Positions 1 to 5,276 of a stretch of DNA of 5,276 nucleotides are shown here, piece by piece (the stretch's first letter is position 1; each line of letters opens with the position of its first letter). The notes beneath the pieces were generated by a model. That model had not been told where the DNA came from, did not search any database, and saw only the letters and a program-made list of their open reading frames with translations. The DNA is from Bryobacteraceae bacterium. Its GTDB lineage: Bacteria > Acidobacteriota > Terriglobia > Bryobacterales > Bryobacteraceae. The stretch covers positions 1 through 5,276 of the forward strand of contig JACMLA010000257.1 of NCBI GenBank assembly GCA_014379815.1. Direction: 5' to 3'. Made by a program: the position numbers and the translations under genes.

Positions 1-225
1 AGGCCGGGGCAGACGTGGCTTCAGGTTTCGGCAGTGGGCCGGCCGGAAGCGGAACTGCTGGTTGACGTGCTGGTGAAGAAGGGCTTTCGCGCGATAATCG
101 CACCCGGACCGAGCGAGAAGTTGTTTCGCGTTCTGGTGGGCCCGGCGAGGGATGACGCGGAAGTGGTCAGAACTCGCACAGAACTCGAGCAGTCTGGCTT
201 CCGGCCGATACCAAGGCGTTACTGA
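1..225 (+). CDS. SPOR domain-containing protein, C-terminal fragment
   Basis: This is the 3' end of a reading frame that enters from the left edge; 74 residues are visible before the TGA at 223-225. They look like a SPOR domain, a fold of about 70 residues with two beta-alpha-beta halves. The visible cues are WLQVSA as the first strand, an alanine/leucine helix (EAELLVDVLVKKGF), a middle strand ending LFRVLVGP, a second helix (DAEVVRTRTELEQSGF) and a final PIPRRY. The pattern FRVLVGP followed by a helix and GF.P is typical. SPOR domains bind denuded glycan strands at division septa and usually sit at the C-terminus of a membrane-anchored or periplasmic protein, but the N-terminal part is outside the window, so the anchor and full role cannot be seen. 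A GTG at 34 is internal to the domain and is not the start. The stop lies 17 nt before lipA, suggesting cotranscription. Confidence 0.8.
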   Translation, partial: RPGQTWLQVSAVGRPEAELLVDVLVKKGFRAIIAPGPSEKLFRVLVGPARDDAEVVRTRTELEQSGFRPIPRRY

Positions 226-248
226 ATGGGGGGCGTTACTGAATGAGC
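215..248 (+). repeat. 17-nt tandem duplication at the SPOR/lipA junction
   Basis: The 14-mer GGCGTTACTGAATG occurs at 215-228 and again at 232-245, a period of 17 nt; over the whole 17-nt unit 15 positions match. The first copy contains the SPOR stop codon (TGA 223-225) directly followed by an ATG (226-228). The second copy contains TGA 240-242 directly followed by the lipA ATG (243-245). The simplest reading is a slippage duplication of an ancestral TGAATG junction, which moved lipA 17 nt downstream. Confidence 0.85.
226..246 (+). other. Six-codon mini-reading frame ending on the lipA start (possible leader or relic)
   Basis: ATG at 226 opens a frame encoding MGGVTE, whose TGA (244-246) overlaps the lipA ATG as ATGA. 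It is preceded by AAGGCG at 213-218, a fair ribosome-binding sequence 7 nt upstream. The frame is a by-product of the 17-nt duplication: 226 would have been the lipA start position before it. Ribosomes starting here would stop on the lipA start codon and could reinitiate, so it may couple lipA to the upstream gene or be neutral. There is no evidence that it is translated. Confidence 0.3.
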
Positions 249-1181
249 ACGCCCGATACACGTCCTCTCGGCACGGAACTGGTTCAGCTCGAAGCGGCTC
301 CTCGTCCGCGGCTGCCCGAATGGCTCCGCTCGAAGAGCACCACACACTTTGAATCCGTGACGTTGCTCAAGCAGGATTTGCGCCGCCTGAATCTGAACAC
401 CGTATGTGAGTCGGCACGTTGTCCAAACATCCACGAGTGCTTCCATCGCGGAGCCGCCACATTTATGATTCTGGGCAATCTGTGCACGCGCGGCTGCGGA
501 TTCTGTTCCGTTCCTAAAGGTTCACCGGAGAAGCGGGAGTTCCAGCTCGATCCTGATGAGCCCGAGAATGTCGCGCGCATGGCTGCCGCAATGAAGCTCA
601 GGTATGTCGTCATCACCAGCGTGAATCGGGATGACTTATCCGATGGCGGGTCCCTGCATTGGGCTAAGACCGTCCGCGCCGTCCGGCAGGCTCTTCCAGG
701 AGCCAGAATAGAAGTTCTGACACCCGACTTCTGTGGCGATATGAGCGCGGTCGCACGCGTTCTCGAGGCACAGCCCGATGTCTTCAATCACAATATGGAG
801 ACGATTCCACGGCTGTATCGACGCGTTCGTCCGCAAGCAAACTATCAGCAGTCGCTCGATGTGCTGCGCTTCGCAAAGCGGAACCGGCCGGAGTCGCTAA
901 CCAAATCAGGTCTGATGGTTGGCCTCGGGGAATGCGAGGCTGATGTACAGAGCGTGATGCGTGATCTGCGGGCGCATTCGGTCGATGTGGTCACGATCGG
1001 GCAGTACCTGCAGCCGACTCGCCGCAATCTGCGTGTTGCAGAGTATGTGACCCCAGCCCAGTTCGAAGCGTATCGCGAATATGGTCTGTCACTCGGCTTG
1101 AAGAATGTGTTTAGCGGACCGTTTGTGCGCAGTTCCTACATGGCGGATCTGGTAAACGAGCAAGCTACGCAGTGCTCCTGA
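243..1181 (+). CDS. lipA: Lipoyl synthase (radical SAM)
   Basis: LipA inserts two sulfur atoms at C6 and C8 of protein-bound octanoyl groups, making the lipoyl cofactor of 2-oxoacid dehydrogenases and the glycine cleavage H protein in the cytoplasm. The 312-residue length is normal for the family. The N-terminal CX4CX5C motif (C55, C60, C66) holds the auxiliary [4Fe-4S] cluster that is sacrificed as sulfur donor. CTRGCGFC (C81, C85, C88) is the radical SAM CX3CX2C motif. RSSY at 296-299 carries the conserved serine that ligates the auxiliary cluster. Other family signatures are ESARCPN, the VVITSVNRDDL.DGG segment and GPFVRSSY. An in-frame TGA at 240-242 directly precedes the ATG, so this is the earliest possible start; a G-run at 228-233 may serve as the ribosome-binding site. 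The 3' end overlaps lnt by 10 nt. No lipB (octanoyltransferase) is in the window. Confidence 0.97.
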   Translation: MSTPDTRPLGTELVQLEAAPRPRLPEWLRSKSTTHFESVTLLKQDLRRLNLNTVCESARCPNIHECFHRGAATFMILGNLCTRGCGFCSVPKGSPEKREFQLDPDEPENVARMAAAMKLRYVVITSVNRDDLSDGGSLHWAKTVRAVRQALPGARIEVLTPDFCGDMSAVARVLEAQPDVFNHNMETIPRLYRRVRPQANYQQSLDVLRFAKRNRPESLTKSGLMVGLGECEADVQSVMRDLRAHSVDVVTIGQYLQPTRRNLRVAEYVTPAQFEAYREYGLSLGLKNVFSGPFVRSSYMADLVNEQATQCS

Positions 1182-2647
1182 ATTACGCTCTGGCAGTCCT
1201 TTCCGGGCTGCTTATGGTTCTGATCCACCCCCGCGCGAATTTTGCGTTTCTCGCGCCTTTTGCGCTAGCTCCGCTGATCTACGCACTGGCACGGGAATGG
1301 GTTCCGAGGCACAGATTCCTGCTGGCCTATTCCAGCGGCCTCGTGTTCTGGGCTACCTCAAATTACTGGATTCATTTCGTGATCAGTGTGCACGGCGGGC
1401 TTGGAACCGGTCTGGGAGTAATTGGGTTCGTTCTGTTTGTCTTGCTTCGTGCCGTACCGATGGGCTTATTCGGGCTTTCCGCGGGAGTAGTGATTCAGCA
1501 GCCGTATGCACTTCTCGCCGTCCCCGCCATGTGGGTCGCGATGGAGCGGATCCCTTACCTTTACGACTACAAGTGGCTGATGCTGGGCAACGCGGGAATC
1601 GATATGTCCATCCCCATGCGACTCGCTCCGCTGACGGGAGTGTATGGCTTGTCGTTCCTGTTCGCCATGCTCGGAGTCGCCATAGCGTTTGTCGTTCTGC
1701 GCCGCGGGCGACGACAACTGCTGCCCTTGCTTTCGCTTGTGATATTGCCGGTTCTCCCGTCATTGCCGGAAGGGTCGGTGCCGGACAGGCTCGCCGTCTC
1801 TGTACAACCTTCCGTAGCCGATCGGGATAACTGGACGGCGCCTGAAGCCGTTGCGCTTACTAAACAGATGGAAGCACTTTCCCTCACGCCATTGCTGAAA
1901 GGGGGACGCCGACCCTCACTGATACTCTGGCCCGAAATTCCAGCTCCGCTGTACTACTTTGATGACCCGGTATTTCGTGAAAGCGTCACTTCCATGATCC
2001 GGATCGCAGGGGTGCCCACAATCCTTGGGACTGTTGCACGGAATGCACAAGGCGAGCCGCTGAACTCTGCTTTGGTCATGGCTCCTTCCGGTGAGCCCGT
2101 CGGAAGATACGACAAGATGAATCTGGTTCCGTTCGGCGAATACACGCCCTGGCCGTTTCGTGGCTTCGTCGATAAAATTTCGAATGAGATCGGGGATTTC
2201 GTTCCCGGCAAGCAACTCGCAACATTTGAGCTGGTTCGTGGCGAGAGAGCGGGTGTCTTCATATGCTACGAATCCGCCTTCCCGGACCACGTCCGGACGT
2301 TTGTCGGACAAGGCGCCACCCTGCTTGTCAACTTGTCGAACGATGGCTACTTTGGAGGCTCGGCGGCCCGGGAACAGCACCTCAGCCTTGTCCGGATGCG
2401 TGCGGCAGAAAATGACCGCTGGATTCTCCGGTCTACTAATGACGGGATCACGACTGCGGTGGACCCTGCAGGCCGAACTGCGAAGCCGCTGCCGCAATAC
2501 GCTGTCACATCGGCCCAGTTGCCCTTCGCCTATCGCCGGCAGCTAACGCCATACAGCAGGTGGGGAGACGTGTTTGCCTGGTCTTGCGTAGGAGCATCAG
2601 TCGTCGCTTTGGGACTGTCGCAAATCCCTCAATATAAGAGAGGATAG
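1172..2647 (+). CDS. lnt: Apolipoprotein N-acyltransferase
   Basis: Lnt transfers an acyl chain from phospholipid to the N-terminal cysteine of diacylated apolipoproteins, the last step of lipoprotein maturation in the inner membrane before Lol sorting. The protein has 491 residues (E. coli 512). Hydrophobic segments lie roughly at 2-19, 23-41, 50-70, 82-108, 111-127, 153-176 and 183-197, followed by a periplasmic nitrilase-like domain at about 205-450 and a C-terminal membrane helix at about 465-484. The catalytic triad is visible: E255 in ILWPEIPAP, K315 in YDKMNLVPFGEYTP and C365 in GVFICYESAF; E323 matches the further essential glutamate after the lysine. LVNLSNDGYFG and the QHLSLVRMRAAEN segment are also typical. 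The GTG start at 1172 is chosen because the first membrane helix begins at once; the next in-frame ATG (1214) would remove most of it. The start lies inside lipA, which suggests translational coupling. There is no strong Shine-Dalgarno sequence. Confidence 0.95.
   Translation: MLLNYALAVLSGLLMVLIHPRANFAFLAPFALAPLIYALAREWVPRHRFLLAYSSGLVFWATSNYWIHFVISVHGGLGTGLGVIGFVLFVLLRAVPMGLFGLSAGVVIQQPYALLAVPAMWVAMERIPYLYDYKWLMLGNAGIDMSIPMRLAPLTGVYGLSFLFAMLGVAIAFVVLRRGRRQLLPLLSLVILPVLPSLPEGSVPDRLAVSVQPSVADRDNWTAPEAVALTKQMEALSLTPLLKGGRRPSLILWPEIPAPLYYFDDPVFRESVTSMIRIAGVPTILGTVARNAQGEPLNSALVMAPSGEPVGRYDKMNLVPFGEYTPWPFRGFVDKISNEIGDFVPGKQLATFELVRGERAGVFICYESAFPDHVRTFVGQGATLLVNLSNDGYFGGSAAREQHLSLVRMRAAENDRWILRSTNDGITTAVDPAGRTAKPLPQYAVTSAQLPFAYRRQLTPYSRWGDVFAWSCVGASVVALGLSQIPQYKRG
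2638..2644 (+). promoter_or_regulatory. Ribosome-binding site of the small charged gene
   Basis: GAGAGGA lies 6 nt before the ATG at 2651, inside the last codons of lnt. It is the best Shine-Dalgarno match among the gene starts in the window. It supports real translation of the small downstream gene and fixes its start. Confidence 0.6.
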
Positions 2648-2650
2648 GAT

Positions 2651-2950
2651 ATGGCACGCGGTTGGGAGAGTAAGGAAGTCGAGTCTCAGATCGAACAGGC
2701 GGAAGAGCGTCGTACCCATCGGGAGCAGCCAAAAGAGTCGACCCCGGAAGAACTGGCAGCAGTCCGCGAGCGCGACGGAATCGAAGTTTCCCGCAATCGG
2801 ATTCTTCAGGAGTTGGAACGCGCCAGTCATCCGAGGCATCGCGCCATGCTCGAAGAGTCTCTACGCCACCTCGAGGGCAAGCTGGCCGCTTTCGCCGAAA
2901 GTCACCCGGACGTGAGACAGGTTGGGAACGAAGACGTCCGCCTGGGGTAA
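2651..2950 (+). CDS. Small, highly charged hypothetical protein (99 aa)
   Basis: I do not recognise a named family. The protein has no signal peptide, membrane helix or cysteine and is about 40% Asp/Glu/Arg/Lys by my count. It starts with MARGWESKEVE, followed by a predicted helical stretch at about 6-25, a proline-containing break (QPKESTPEE, 26-34) and two more likely helices at about 33-58 and 64-84 (with RAMLEESLRHLEGKLAAF in the last), so a soluble helical or coiled-coil hairpin is likely. The sequence RASHPRHRAMLEESL resembles small helical proteins of unknown function, but I cannot name one with certainty. It begins 3 nt after the lnt stop behind a good ribosome-binding site, so it is probably the last gene of the SPOR-lipA-lnt operon. 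Its final 29 codons (from L71) overlap the HAD gene on the other strand. Its function is unknown, and operon position alone does not show a role in lipoylation or lipoprotein maturation. Confidence 0.75.
   Translation: MARGWESKEVESQIEQAEERRTHREQPKESTPEELAAVRERDGIEVSRNRILQELERASHPRHRAMLEESLRHLEGKLAAFAESHPDVRQVGNEDVRLG
2861..2950. other. Tail-to-tail antisense coding overlap, codons in register
   Basis: Thirty triplets are shared by the 3' ends of the charged-protein gene (plus) and the HAD gene (minus). Both use triplets starting at the same coordinates, so each codon of one gene is the reverse complement of a codon of the other. The plus-strand TAA faces a leucine codon (L189) of the HAD protein, and the HAD TAG faces a leucine codon (L71) of the charged protein. 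There is therefore no intergenic space for a terminator between the two operons. Confidence 0.75.
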
Positions 2951-3514
2951 TTCTTGCTGCTTATGTGTAGTCAGAAGGCCGATCACCTGCATACCTGCGG
3001 CTAAACCGGCCTGCACTCCGGCCGGAGAATCTTCGACAACCACACACTCCTCCGGACGAAATCCCAATTGTTCTGCAGCCAGCAGGAAGCAGTCAGGAGC
3101 GGGCTTACCGCGCTGAATGTCGTCGGCTGTCACGATGACCTTCGGCTCGGGAATCCCGGCAGCATTTCGCCGGACACGAGCAAGATTCCCAGGGCACGAT
3201 GTGACGATCGCCCACCGCTCTGGCGGAAGGCTCGCGAGAATCTCACGGGCTCCGGCAATTGGGACCACTCCGGCTACGTCCTGCTCCTCCTTACGGATAT
3301 GGGCTGCCACTTGTTCCTGCACGTTGGGCAAGTCAGGGAGGAAGTAGCGCATTGTTTCTGTGGCGGGGCGTCCGTGAGAAATCGCCAGAAGCGGCTCAGG
3401 ATCGAGACCCTGCGAGGTCGCCCATTCGGTCCAGAGCCGGACGACGACGGCAGTCGAATCGACCAGAGTTCCATCAAGGTCAAAGAGAATTGCGGAAGCT
3501 TGCAGAACTGGCAT
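2861..3514 (-). CDS. HAD-superfamily sugar phosphatase, YfbT/HxpA-like
   Basis: A 217-residue cytoplasmic haloacid-dehalogenase phosphatase. Motif I is FDLDGTLVDS with nucleophile D12 and acid/base D14. A C1-type helical cap follows at about 20-85 (including AISHGRPATETMRYFLPD). Motif II is WAIVTS (T105/S106), motif III is K137 in RGKPAPD, and motif IV is VVVEDSPAG with E161 and D162. The HGRPATET cap segment, WAIVTS and KPAPDCFLLAAEQLG resemble E. coli YfbT (HxpA) and the yeast GPP/DOG phosphatases, enzymes acting on sugar phosphates or glycerol phosphate; the exact substrate cannot be read from sequence. The length also matches YfbT (about 216), so the C-terminal tail is not an obvious read-through extension. 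The ATG lies 2 nt after the transporter stop (TAA GT ATG) with only a weak ribosome-binding sequence, so translation is probably coupled. The last 29 codons and the TAG overlap the small charged gene on the plus strand. Confidence 0.9.
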   Translation of the reverse strand: MPVLQASAILFDLDGTLVDSTAVVVRLWTEWATSQGLDPEPLLAISHGRPATETMRYFLPDLPNVQEQVAAHIRKEEQDVAGVVPIAGAREILASLPPERWAIVTSCPGNLARVRRNAAGIPEPKVIVTADDIQRGKPAPDCFLLAAEQLGFRPEECVVVEDSPAGVQAGLAAGMQVIGLLTTHKQQELPQADVFVPNLSHVRVTFGESGQLALEVA

Positions 3515-3516
3515 AC

Positions 3517-4674
3517 TTACTTACCATCTTCAACTGCGGTACCACCTTCGACTGCAACTGCCGAAGCATTTAGCGCAACACCCAGCAGGCAAAGCACTAC
3601 AAACGCCAGACCCAGGCGCAGCCCGAGCGCTTGCGCCAGGCCTCCGATAACCGGAGGGCCACCCAGGAATCCGGTGAAAGCCATTGTCGTTACAGCTGCC
3701 ATCCCAACTCCGGACGGCAGCGAACGAATCCGTCCGGTGGCGCTGAAGATATTCGGAACAATGCCGGCGACACCCAGACCAACGAGGGCGAAGCCCGCCA
3801 TCGCGATTGCGTAGGAGCTGGTCAGCAAAGATAAGCTCAGGCCAGCGGCGGCCAGCAGGGCTCCTGCCCGGACCACAGCCGGACTGCCAAACGCGGCCGT
3901 AATCCGATCGACCAGCAGACGGGTCACGATCATTGCTGCCGAGTATGCCGAAAAGCCAAGCGCTGCGCGTCCTGCTTCTGCGCCGATGACCTTCTCCAGG
4001 TAGAGGGCACTCCAGTCGGCGACCGAGCCTTCCGCTACGGAGACAACCGCGGCGAGGATGCCCAGAGCCGCGACGGGACGAGGAATGCGGAACGACAAAG
4101 ACGGAGGGGCTGCGTCCTGATGAGCCTTGTGCAAACCTGCTGAGGCAAGAAAGGCAATAACCAGGAATCCGGCGGCTGCGATCAGGAAGTGTGTCAGCAC
4201 GGACAGACCCAGCCCGGCTGCTAAGCCACCCAATGCGGACCCGGTCATCGCTCCCGCACTCCAGAATGCATGAAAGGACCCCATCACCGGGCGTTTCAGC
4301 TCGTCTTCAATAGATACGGCGTGGACATTCATCGCCACGTCCTGAGACCCGCTGGCAGCGCCAAAGAAGAACAGGGCTGCGGCCAGCTCAAAGGGGCTTC
4401 GCGCAAACGCCAGCGGAATTAAGACTACAGGGAGCACCAGCGTGGCGAAACGAACCAGAGGGCGACTCCCATGACGGGAGATTAACCAGCCTGTGACGGG
4501 CATGGAGCAAAGCGCCCCTGCCGCGGTCGCCAGCAGCACCAGACCCAGCACACCGGTCGAAGCATCGAGATTTGCCTGCGCCGCCGGGATCCGCGAAACC
4601 CAGGTCGCGACGGTCGCTCCGTTAAGCGCAAAGATGGCGGCAATACAGATTCGGGAGATCTGGAGGCCTGTCAC
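3517..4674 (-). CDS. Major facilitator superfamily transporter, YbjJ-like
   Basis: A 385-residue inner-membrane protein with the alternating hydrophobic segments of a 12-helix MFS carrier and a polar central loop at about 182-199. It resembles the E. coli YbjJ group: a near N-terminal ATWVSRIPA segment; GWLISRHGSRPLVR (62-75) as the motif A-like loop between helices 2 and 3; the helix-4 signature FFGAASGSQDVAMN (103-116); GSFHAFWSAGAMTGSALGG (132-150); and VAEGSVADWSALYL (213-226) at the start of the second half. The end of the protein is a hydrophilic tail (VEGGTAVEDGK). The transported compound is not known; YbjJ-type proteins are annotated only as putative transporters. GTG at 4672-4674 is taken as the start because it puts the first helix directly at the N-terminus. 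It lies 7 nt after the ychF stop with no clear Shine-Dalgarno sequence, so its translation probably depends on upstream ribosomes. The downstream HAD gene is almost contiguous. Confidence 0.9.
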   Translation of the reverse strand: MTGLQISRICIAAIFALNGATVATWVSRIPAAQANLDASTGVLGLVLLATAAGALCSMPVTGWLISRHGSRPLVRFATLVLPVVLIPLAFARSPFELAAALFFFGAASGSQDVAMNVHAVSIEDELKRPVMGSFHAFWSAGAMTGSALGGLAAGLGLSVLTHFLIAAAGFLVIAFLASAGLHKAHQDAAPPSLSFRIPRPVAALGILAAVVSVAEGSVADWSALYLEKVIGAEAGRAALGFSAYSAAMIVTRLLVDRITAAFGSPAVVRAGALLAAAGLSLSLLTSSYAIAMAGFALVGLGVAGIVPNIFSATGRIRSLPSGVGMAAVTTMAFTGFLGGPPVIGGLAQALGLRLGLAFVVLCLLGVALNASAVAVEGGTAVEDGK

Positions 4675-4681
4675 AAGGTCT

Positions 4682-5276
4682 TCAGCTGTGCCGGATCACC
4701 AGTACGTCGCCGTCCTTAACGAAGTATTCCTTGCCTTCCAGACGCAGCAAACCCTTTTCACGCACGCCGGGGTAGCCTTTGTGATCGATCAGATCTTTCC
4801 AGTTGACGACCTCGGCACGGATAAACTTCGCTTCAAAATCGCTATGAATTGCACCCGCAGCCTGGGGCGCTTTGCTCCCAACCGGGATGGTCCAGGCACG
4901 GCACTCGGTGTCGCCTGCGGTCAGGAACGACATCAAGCCCAGCAAGGAGTACGTTGCTGTAATGAGACGCTGCATGCCGGATTCCGCAAGACCATAACTG
5001 GCCAGCAGTTCCTGAGCTTCTTCCTGTGACAATTCCGCCAGTTCCGCTTCTATTTTGCCGCAGACCCCGGATATAGCAGTCTTCGGACGGTTTCCCAGTT
5101 CTCCCTTGCGGAACTCTTCTTCGCGGTCGTGCAGTCGTGACGCATCCTCTTCACCCAGATTCAGAACGTAAAGCATTGGCTTTTGGGACAGGAACACGAA
5201 ACCGCGGATCCGCTTTTCGTCATCCGCTGAGAGCTCCATGTTGCGCAGAGGCTCGTTGTTTTCGAGCATGGCCTTA
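4682..5276 (-). CDS. ychF: YchF/OLA1-type redox-regulated ATPase, C-terminal part
   Basis: The frame runs off the right edge; about 197 residues of a protein that is normally about 360 long are visible. YchF is an Obg-related P-loop protein that prefers ATP over GTP, associates with ribosomes and is linked to oxidative-stress responses. Numbering from the internal ATG at 5269, the visible part has the end of the coiled-coil insert (NNEPLRNMELSADDEKRIR), then LYVLNLGEED with N37 and E40 forming the NxxE motif that replaces NKxD and explains ATP preference, then SGVCGKIEAELAEL (G5 region). The C-terminal TGS domain follows from about 112, with FLTAGDTECRAWTIPVG, APQAAGAIHSDFEAKFIRAEV and LRLEGKEYFVKDGDV. 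The Walker A and switch regions are off the window. The ATG at 5269 is not the start, since the frame continues upstream (KA before it) and homology needs the G domain. The protein ends DGDVLVIRHS rather than the DGDV.HFRFNV of E. coli-type members. Confidence 0.95.
   Translation of the reverse strand, partial: KAMLENNEPLRNMELSADDEKRIRGFVFLSQKPMLYVLNLGEEDASRLHDREEEFRKGELGNRPKTAISGVCGKIEAELAELSQEEAQELLASYGLAESGMQRLITATYSLLGLMSFLTAGDTECRAWTIPVGSKAPQAAGAIHSDFEAKFIRAEVVNWKDLIDHKGYPGVREKGLLRLEGKEYFVKDGDVLVIRHS

Noticed and set aside
34..225. GTG at 34 as start of a 63-residue protein
   Set aside because: The SPOR domain homology (WLQVSA) extends upstream to the window edge, so the frame is the end of a longer gene.
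284..787. 167-codon minus-strand frame inside lipA
   Set aside because: It lies opposite the conserved cysteine motifs of LipA and its translation shows no domain.
1297..1830. 177-codon plus-strand frame within lnt
   Set aside because: It is an alternative frame over Lnt membrane helices, with an Arg/Ser-rich translation typical of out-of-frame reading.
1916..2497. 193-codon minus-strand frame inside lnt
   Set aside because: It is antisense to the conserved nitrilase domain of Lnt and its product has no family features; it is a composition-driven shadow.
3006..3027. GC-rich inverted repeat (CCGGCC/GGCCGG, with a 12-bp palindrome at 3016-3027) about 56 nt past the small gene's stop, considered as a terminator
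   Set aside because: No T-run follows it, and the sequence is explained by codons for the conserved SPAGVQAG segment of the HAD motif IV region.
3068..3814. 248-codon plus-strand reading frame opposite the HAD and MFS genes
   Set aside because: It lies antisense to two well-supported genes, its translation is rich in Arg/Pro/Ser/Thr with no recognisable domain, and it has no ribosome-binding site.
4682..5269. ATG at 5269 as a true start giving a stand-alone 195-residue protein
   Set aside because: The frame stays open to the window end, and YchF needs the upstream G domain; the methionine is internal.

Overview
The window is a densely packed bacterial chromosomal segment with no RNA gene, mobile element or CRISPR array that I can see. 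The moderately GC-rich coding sequence, lipoyl synthase next to apolipoprotein N-acyltransferase (which implies a Gram-negative envelope), and the general flavour of the proteins fit an Acidobacteriota-like organism. That assignment is an inference; no marker in the window proves it.

Layout: two gene blocks converge. The plus-strand block (1-2950) contains the C-terminal end of a SPOR-domain protein, lipA (lipoyl synthase), lnt (apolipoprotein N-acyltransferase) and a small, very charged protein of unknown function. The minus-strand block (5276 down to 2861, in transcription order) contains the C-terminal part of ychF (OLA1-type ATPase), a YbjJ-like major facilitator transporter and a YfbT/HxpA-like HAD sugar phosphatase. 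Every junction within a block is an overlap or a gap of 17 nt or less, so each block looks like one operon whose promoter lies outside the window.

The blocks do not merely meet. The last 29 codons plus stop of the small charged gene and of the HAD gene share the same 90 bp on opposite strands, in exact codon register. There is no intergenic space for a terminator between them.

Functionally, the plus block joins envelope and cofactor maturation: SPOR proteins usually bind septal peptidoglycan, LipA completes lipoyl cofactors on 2-oxoacid dehydrogenases and the glycine cleavage H protein, and Lnt adds the third acyl chain to lipoproteins. The minus block pairs a putative small-molecule transporter with a phosphatase, recalling the E. 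coli ybjJ/ybjI neighbourhood, behind a translation-associated ATPase gene.

I found no convincing novel multi-gene system. The most unusual points are the in-register antisense overlap, and a 17-nt tandem duplication at the SPOR/lipA junction that creates a six-codon mini-reading frame ending on the lipA start codon.
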